From the NCBI GenBank assembly GCA_037962975.1, contig CM075673.1, forward strand, positions 121,353,001-121,417,000: 64,000 bases of DNA, read 5' to 3'. The stretch comes from Clitoria ternatea. Lineage: Eukaryota > Streptophyta > Magnoliopsida > Fabales > Fabaceae. The translations under genes were made by a program, and so were the position numbers. This document shows, piece by piece, positions 58,501 to 64,000 of this stretch (position 1 is the stretch's first letter; every line of letters starts with the position of its first letter). A model generated the notes under the pieces. The model did not search any database. It was not told where the DNA came from and saw only the letters and a list, made by a program, of their open reading frames with translations.

Positions 58501-60673
58501 GATTCAGGCTTTACAATTAACCACTAGTGAAATTTTTAATGTTTTTAACACTACTTAATCGCCCTGTTAGACTAATGTGTTGTCTCTTATTACTAATATT
58601 AGCGAATAATTGAATTAAACATAGAAGTATTTTAATTTTTATGGTGTTATAGTTAATTTCAGATTTAAGTAATAAAATTGTTACTTAAAGTATGAAACTC
58701 TTTTATTTGGCAATGAAAAAGTATTTATTTACTTTATGGGTCCTTTATACTTGTTATGCCCCGTGCTCCAAAAAGATCAAGAACGGCCCTGTCTTAGGGA
58801 CTCACTTCTCTGTATTGCCATTCCACCCCCTTCTCCCCCCTCCCTCTCCAAATAAACAAAATTAAATTGTGGAAATCCTTGGTTTGAATTTCTTTGACTT
58901 TGTATTTGTTTGCACTGTGGGTGTAGATGACGAAAAATTGCATGAGCGGCATCTCTTGCAACTCCTATCTGGAATAATAGAGTGGGTAGATCCTCCTGAT
59001 GCTGTTGCAAAAGCTATTGAATGTGGGAAAAGTGACAGGTTTGGAAGATATTCATCTGTATAATGCACATGTGAATGCACCTACTTACCTGGGCACACAC
59101 CCACCCCTGCACAGTTTTATATTTGAGCCTCAAATTGATGATGGTTTTATTCAGTGAGATGCTTGATGGTTGTCGCGCATTATTGGCCATTGCAAATGTA
59201 ACCACTCCCTATGTGTTTGATGGTCTGTTAAAATCTATGAGGTAATTGTACTCAATTTTTTTTGGTAAATAATTGTAATCATAGTTTAAGTTCTATAATA
59301 GGTGCTTCTCAGTGTTAACCATAATGATAATCGGAAAATAAAATGATGTCAGTTAACTATTTAATTTGATACTTCAGGCCCATCGGTACTCTCAACTTTT
59401 TGACGATGCTAATGTCTGAAGTAATTAAAGTCCTCATGACTAGTAACACTGAAGAAGAGACTTGGAGCTGGGAAGCTCGGGATATCTTGTTGGATACTTG
59501 GGCTGCTATTCTTATGGTATTATAGAACTATTTGAAATAATAGCCTTGTTTTCTCAAACACTAATAACATCTCTGCTATCTGAATTCTTTTTCACCTGTT
59601 ATATATTTCAATGTTGTTTCATTCCTAAATCCTAACTATCAATTTTGAATTTTTGTGAACCCAAATGGACAAATCAGTGAACATGTCAGTTGATTGATTT
59701 AGGATTAGCATTTCTTCAATATAAACTCAAAATTCTGATGCTTGTTTAGTTGTTGTCATTACACTGAACTTTATTTCTTGATCTTCTCCAGCCAATAAAT
59801 ACTATCAATGTGAATGCTTTGTTTCCATCTGAAGGGATAAAAGCTGCTGCGAATCTCTTTGGTTTCATTGTAGAATGCGAGCTACGAAGTAAAACCTATA
59901 TTCTTTTTCTGTTGTATACTTGTACTGCTTTCTTTTTCCACACATACTATTTTTTTTATAACGTGAATTTTCCTTTTATCTAGTGGCCTCTGCTTCAGCA
60001 TTTAATGATGAGGGTGACTCAGATTATCTTCATGCTTCAGTGTCAGGTATGAAATAAAGATTCACATAAGTTACACCTGCTTGCATTGTGTTGTAATTTA
60101 TGCTATTGTTTATTGTTGATCTTGTCTTTGCTCTGTTGGTGACCTTTCTCTAAGCTTTTTTAGTAGTTTTAATACTCAAACAAGAATGTAGATTACATTA
60201 CATAACAAAGCAGATATGCATGGGCAGCAGATGGAGTCCTACTTGATAATATGATTAGTCAGGGCTTGTTTGAGAACAAAATTTAGTGCTGACAATGAAA
60301 AATTGTTGCTTTGAAAATGATTCAGTGGTTTTTGTTCAATGTTTGTGGAATTTTTTGAGGTCATAGTGTGCTCAAATTGTATGGTCACCCTCATCGATGC
60401 CTTCAACTGCAACTCCTTCCTTATTTTTAGTTTTAAGTTACAACTCATTAATTTTATTAAACGTGAATATTTTCCTTTTTAAAACATCCAGTTTGAACAT
60501 ACACCATATTAGGATTTGATGATTTTCTTTTTCTCTTTTTTTATTCAATGATTGTTTTTGCAGCTATGGATGAAAGACTAAGCTCCTATGCTCTTATTGC
60601 AAGAGCTTCTATTGATGTTTCAATTCCTTTTCTCCTTAGACTGTTTTCAGAACGGGTTGCACGCCTTAGTCAG
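46594..60673 (+). CDS. XPO4: Exportin-4 (XPO4), N-terminal half, 15 exons; continues past window
   Basis: Coding exons: 46594-46680, 47711-47798, 49011-49119, 50091-50189, 54788-54830, 55633-55704, 55821-55916, 56103-56339, 56521-56704, 58927-59038, 59155-59241, 59378-59516, 59792-59888, 59984-60046, 60564-60673. All introns have GT-AG ends and the 1,623 coding bases join in one open frame of 541 codons, starting MQGFTPTDADLAQLQSTMR. Recognisable plant XPO4 segments include KFQAAAAIREAAIREWGFL, YVMQHASSPDGYVQAKVSSV, DVQFAGIKFLESLVSEFSPS and CPIAVSARKLIVQF. Plant XPO4 is about 1,100 residues, so about half is missing to the right. Exportin-4 is a karyopherin of the importin-beta family: helical-repeat protein, RanGTP-dependent nuclear export receptor (eIF5A and Smad3 cargo in animals). 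Residues about 37-120 would lie in the Ran-binding N-terminal region. No stop or frameshift was found, so the gene looks intact despite four intronic insertions. Confidence 0.93.
46681..47710 (+). other. XPO4 intron 1
   Basis: Intron of 1,030 bp with GT and AG ends; no insertion or RNA gene recognised. Confidence 0.8.
47799..49010 (+). other. XPO4 intron 2
   Basis: Intron of 1,212 bp; no recognisable element. Confidence 0.8.
49120..50090 (+). other. XPO4 intron 3 with G16 run
   Basis: Intron of 971 bp. A run of 16 G (49579-49594) stands out; otherwise nothing recognised. Confidence 0.8.
50587..50591. repeat. Left target-site duplication of element H
   Basis: tgtat, repeated exactly at 53172-53176. 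Confidence 0.85.
50799..50876. repeat. ACGCGTAGCGT motif cluster, first, in element H
   Basis: Contains cacgcgtagcgttcag, the inverse cacgctacgcgtcag and cacgcgtagcgtgggc, the same word as in the LTRs of element B. Confidence 0.85.
52971..53037. repeat. ACGCTACGCGT motif cluster, second, in element H
   Basis: Contains ggcgctacgcgtcagc, ctgacgctacgcatccc and cacgctatgcgtcag. In the minus orientation it lies just upstream of the TATA-like site, the same arrangement as in the element B LTR. Confidence 0.85.
53172..54787 (+). other. Rest of XPO4 intron 4
   Basis: Starts with the duplication tgtat of element H. A stretch at about 53,600-53,755 ending in cctcaataaaattcttc and A-runs could be the tail of an old LINE or SINE, but no coding part is seen. 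Nothing else recognised. Confidence 0.6.
54831..55632 (+). other. XPO4 intron 5
   Basis: Intron of 802 bp, AT-rich, no element recognised. Confidence 0.8.
56804..57306 (-). mobile_element. TRIM element in XPO4 intron 9
   Basis: Two direct repeats of 120 bp (56804-56923 and 57187-57306) flank about 260 bp. Next to the right repeat, 57175-57186 reads actctgatacca, the complement of a TGGTATCAGAGT initiator tRNA-Met primer site. Next to the left repeat the minus strand has GAAGGGGTG, a polypurine tract. This is the layout of a terminal-repeat retrotransposon in miniature, minus orientation, without coding capacity. The middle holds about three and a half units of 63 bp (starting near 56926, 56989 and 57052). 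Outside bases gtgat and gtaac are only partly alike, so the target duplication is uncertain. Confidence 0.82.
57640..58791. mobile_element. Non-autonomous hAT-like DNA transposon in XPO4 intron 9
   Basis: The 1,152-bp segment starts CAGGGTTGGCCCTGAGG and ends AACGGCCCTG, so the ends are short imperfect inverted repeats beginning CAGGG. Eight-base flanks ccttaggg (57632-57639) and tcttaggg (58792-58799) differ at one position, as expected for a hAT duplication. The interior is AT-rich with no transposase; a short agatt-rich run lies at about 58,197-58,235. Confidence 0.8.
60047..60563 (+). other. XPO4 intron 14
   Basis: Intron of 517 bp, no element recognised. Confidence 0.8.
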
Positions 60674-62842
60674 GTTGGTTTTATATTTGAGGAATGCTTG
60701 CGACTTACTGTTTAATATACTCTTTTCAGCTCCCTCTTCCCTATTGGCTAAAGTTTATTGGGACTTATGAAATGATGCGAAACAAACTCCCTATTTAGTG
60801 AGTCTCACTCATAGTTGTGAATCCAATAAAATTTAACCAATTTTACAGGGTCTGTTAGGGAAGTACCTTGCTAGAATTTCCCTTTAAATTTTGTTATGGA
60901 GGATAATTTCCCTGGATGTAGATTTCAGACCTGTCATTTACAGATTTGCTTTTCCGCCCTCTCCCCTCTGCTAAAGATTAGCAGTTTTTTAGACCTCGAT
61001 AATTGAGCTTAATAATTGTTCAGACTCAACCCCAGATTGACATTGGTAATTTTTGACACTGCAAAAATTGATATCAGTAATTGTTCAGATTGCAAAATTT
61101 CAGATGTTGGAGCCGGGAGAGTCAGGAGGACATGTAGGATTTTATTTATATTTTTAAATTAAGGAGGATATAAATTTACACCAGTTTTACAGAAGTGGAC
61201 AAAGAAAAGTGCATGTATAGATTTGTTAAAGGAAAATACATAACATAAGCAATGTAAAAAGTTGAGCATAGGCTGCTAGACACACTAGTCATTCCATATA
61301 AAGAATCCAGGAAAGTAATAAAGCAAGGAGCTCTCAACCCTGAAATATTACTGTGTGTCCTACTACCATTTTCATTACAAGATCAATGTCCATAGCAAGA
61401 AGAAACCTAGAACTGCATAAAAACAGGTTAACATCTCCATTCACAATCCACTATATTATAAGAATATGTGGTCTAGACTCTAGTGTTCTAGTAACCGTGA
61501 CTGAACCATAATTAGCAATCAATTAACAGACAATAACCATGTACCTTACATTGCCCATAGATTGTTGCTGTTAGAATGTTAGATTCTCTCTCCATGTTGC
61601 TGTCCATGGAAGATGGGTTAATCTTTCTAGGATGCCTAGCCTGCTGAATGGCTTTACAAAGAAAAGGTGCAGCTCTTGTTTTACACCTGTAAAAATACAA
61701 TGCAGCTTTAAACATCAAACTGATTATTTTAATTTGGCATGTTGTTATCTGCACTACCAATGTATTGGGTTTAGAAGAATCTCACTGACAGAAAACATAG
61801 TACTCAAATCTCGGGATTGTGGTCATGATCAAGCCATGATTTAGTGGTGCAGTGCAGCCCAAGGTTGTTAAAACATAGACTATATTGAGACAACGGGATT
61901 CTCGAAACATAGATTCGTAGTGTTGTAAGACGACGTGAAGAGTCTACCAGAAATACTAAATCATATATAAATATAAAAAATATCAAACTAAACCCTAAAC
62001 CCAGTCTCTGACAGCCTCCATCTTCTATTATTTATATTTTTCCCCCATTTTTTGCTATCAAATATCTCTTAACTATTTTCGTCTTCCACATTAAATATTA
62101 TAATTCCATTAAGATTAATTTTAATTAAGGATTATGCATTAGGAATCTTGTTAGTTATTTATCTTTGTTTTTTTTAAATTTTTTTCTGCGTGCACACACA
62201 CACACGTGTGTGTGTGTATATATATATATATGTTTATTTGTTTTACCCTGCGATAGTGTAAAATAGTGCCCACGATCCCAGTTTTGGGGTTGGCCGTGTC
62301 GCGAAGCGATTTAAGACCGACTACCATGAGAGAAAACGAAAACTGAGAAATGTTGTATTGGTTATCTAAATCTGAATAGGAATACAAAACTAGCACTGAA
62401 TTTATATAGAGTTGAGATGTGTGGTTAGTTTGACAGATATAACAGAATGTTTCCTAATCCTAACTACCATCCAATCATACGAAGTTAGAGTTGTACAAAC
62501 CCAAGAATAATTCTTGGTACCTATCGTCTTGGTGCACATCATCTTTCGCTTAGCATTGGTAGGAAATTCAGAGTGTAGCTATATAAAACAGAATTTTTTT
62601 AGTTGTAATCAAGTTCAAATTTGGTTAAAATGACAGTAGGTTTTGATGAATTTGAAGTTTCAACTTTCAACATGATGGTTAGTTAGTTCATTTTGCTTAT
62701 TGGTTCCAAGAGAAAGTAAATTCTTTTATATTAAGCCAATCAGATGTCTACATATAAATATATAATTTTAAATAATTTATTCTTTTACTAAATGCTGCAT
62801 AATTCTTAATGATGATGTAGAAATGTTATCTCTTATTGGTGC
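60674..62842 (+). other. XPO4 intron 15, left part
   Basis: Begins with GT after exon 15 (CAG|GTTGGT). No further XPO4 exon was recognised before the copia element. It contains a (CA)n-(TG)n-(TA)n microsatellite at 62,192-62,231. The gene continues beyond the window. Confidence 0.65.
62192..62231. repeat. (CA)n CG (TG)n (TA)n microsatellite
   Basis: cacacacacacac is followed directly by gtgtgtgtgtgtg, making a nearly perfect palindrome of about 25 bp, then a TA run. Confidence 0.9.
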
Positions 62843-63003
62843 TGTTGAAAACAAGGAAACCGAGAGACATTGGATGAATTCCGTGTGTTTGAATACACAT
62901 CGGAGTAGCCTTTTTATAATAGCAATGTAATAAATACAGGATCAAATACAATCATATACAATCAATCTTAATTACATATTTCTATATTTACAATATTCTA
63001 GCA
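62843..63003 (-). repeat. 3' LTR of the intron-15 copia element
   Basis: TG...CA ends, a minus-strand TATA-like TTATAAAAAGG at about 62,911-62,921, and a polypurine tract directly outside at the right. Confidence 0.75.
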
Positions 63004-63010
63004 CTCCCCC

Positions 63011-64000
63011 TCAAGCTGGAGCATATAAATCATATGCACCAAGCTTGTCACATGTGTAGTTAATGCGAGGACCTCTAAGAGACTTTGTGAGAACATCTGC
63101 CAATTGGTTATTGGAATTTACAAATTTCGTAACAATGTCCCCTGATACAATCTTCTCTCATGAAATTGCAGTCTACTTCAATGTGTTTGGTCCTTTCATA
63201 AAACATCGGATTAGAAGAAATGTGCAACGTAGCTTGATTGTCACAAATGAGTCATAGATGTAGTTTCCCCAAATTTTAGTTCTTCAAGCAAGTGTTTGAG
63301 CCATATGGGCTCACATGTGGCCAAAGCCATGGCTCGGTACTCCGCTTCTGCACTTGACCGGGCTACAACACTTTGCTCCTTACTCTTCCAAGAAACCAAG
63401 TTATCCCCAAGAAAGACACAATATCCCGTTGTAGACCTCCTATTAATAGGAGATCCTGCCCAGTCAGCATCTGAGTATCCAGTTATTCGAGTATGACCCT
63501 TGTCTTCATACAAGAGTCCTTTACCTGGTGCCCCTTTGATATATTTTAAGATGCGGATGACTGCACCCCAATGACCTTCACAAGGGGAGTTGAGAAATTG
63601 ACTTACTACACTGATTGCAAAGGAAATGTCAGGACGTGTGACAGTAAGGTAATTCAACTTTCCAACTAGTCTTCTATATCTTTCTGGATCTGAGAGAGGC
63701 TCCCCCTGTTCTGGCATAAGCTTAGTATTAGGATCCATGGGAGTATCTACCGGTTTCGTCCCCATCAAGCCTGTCTCCTCTAAAATATCCAACGCATACT
63801 TTCTTTGAGAAATCACAACACCTGAACTAGATTGTGCCACCTCTATTCCTAAGAAGTAGCGAAACCTTCCAAGATCTTTTGTCTGGAAGTGATGATGTAA
63901 GTGTTGTTTTAAGAGAACAATGCCAGTGTGATCACTCCCTGTGATGACAATGTCATCAACATACACAACCAAGTAAATACACCCGGAGGTAGAATGGCGA
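63011..64000 (-). pseudogene. Copia RT and RNase H, partial, frameshifted
   Basis: The open frame from the right edge down to 63241 has CIYLVVYVDDIVITGSD with the catalytic YVDD, then GRFRYFLGIEVA, RYRRLVGKLNYLTVTRPDIS and HWGAVIRILKYIKG. The RNase H part has YSDADWAGSPINRRSTTGY, then SWKSKEQSVVARSSAEAEYR. Shortly before 63,250 the frame shifts (the next frame reads CDNQATLHISSNP, ERTKHIEVDC). It shifts again near 63,135 (NQLADVLTKSLRGP) and ends at TGA 63011-63013. With two frame changes the 3' part of RNase H is broken. In an active element this enzyme copies the RNA into cDNA. Confidence 0.9.

Larger units (their letters stand above)
62843..64000 (-). mobile_element. Ty1/copia element in XPO4 intron 15, cut by window edge
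   Basis: Minus-oriented: the 3' LTR is 62843-63003, only about 161 bp (minus strand TGCTAGAATATTG ... TTTTCAACA). Its polypurine tract is GAGGGGGAG at 63004-63012, and pol runs to the right edge. Gag, integrase and the 5' LTR are outside. The short LTR suggests one of the short-LTR copia lineages; the lineage is not decided. The left flank is ggtgc; the matching duplication cannot be seen. Confidence 0.85.

Noticed and set aside
61860..62340. Possible further transposon in intron 15 (ccaaggttgttaaaac start)
   Set aside because: I could not find matching ends or a target duplication.

Overview
This window is plant nuclear DNA, most likely from a legume with a large, repeat-rich genome. About 45 kb (1-45,019) is a pile of nested LTR retrotransposons. 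From about 46.3 kb to the right edge lies one host gene, a plant exportin-4 (XPO4) homologue, of which only the 5' half is inside the window. The eudicot call rests on the spliced exportin-4 protein. The legume call is an inference from the TRIM type in intron 9 and from the general look of the retroelements.

Left nest (1-23,795). A minus-strand Ty3/gypsy Tat-like element (A, gag plus part of its 5' LTR) is interrupted by a plus-strand Athila-like element (B, LTR 1257-2803, gag-pro-pol 2954-7972). Near its 3' end B is interrupted by a nearly intact minus-strand Tat-like element (C, 8964-21010, TSD gttaa). B resumes at 21016 and ends in its 3' LTR (21215-22742). That LTR is followed at once by a second primer binding site and gag (B'), giving LTR-internal-LTR-internal. 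B' is cut off at about 23,795. Besides gag-pro-pol, C carries an oppositely oriented gene with its own TATA box, one short intron and a poly(A) signal (10451-13119), and a nine-copy 58/59-bp tandem array between this gene and pol.

Right nest (23,796-45,019). A degenerate minus-strand Tat-like element (G) is split by a long chromovirus-like solo LTR (F). F is split by an Angela-like Ty1/copia element (D, 29314-41449, TSD caata), whose 5' LTR is split by another solo LTR (E, 36617-40437, TSD ctgcc). Order of insertion was therefore G, F, D, E.

Gene region (45,020-64,000). After about 1.3 kb without recognisable genes, XPO4 starts at ATG 46594. Fifteen coding exons with GT-AG borders can be joined in frame through 60673 (541 codons, roughly half of a plant XPO4). 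Its introns hold a solo LTR (H, intron 4), a TRIM and a non-autonomous hAT-like element (both intron 9), and a truncated-by-window Ty1/copia element (intron 15). No tRNA, rRNA or CRISPR was seen. No autonomous system outside transposable elements was found; the least ordinary item is the intron-containing antisense gene of element C.
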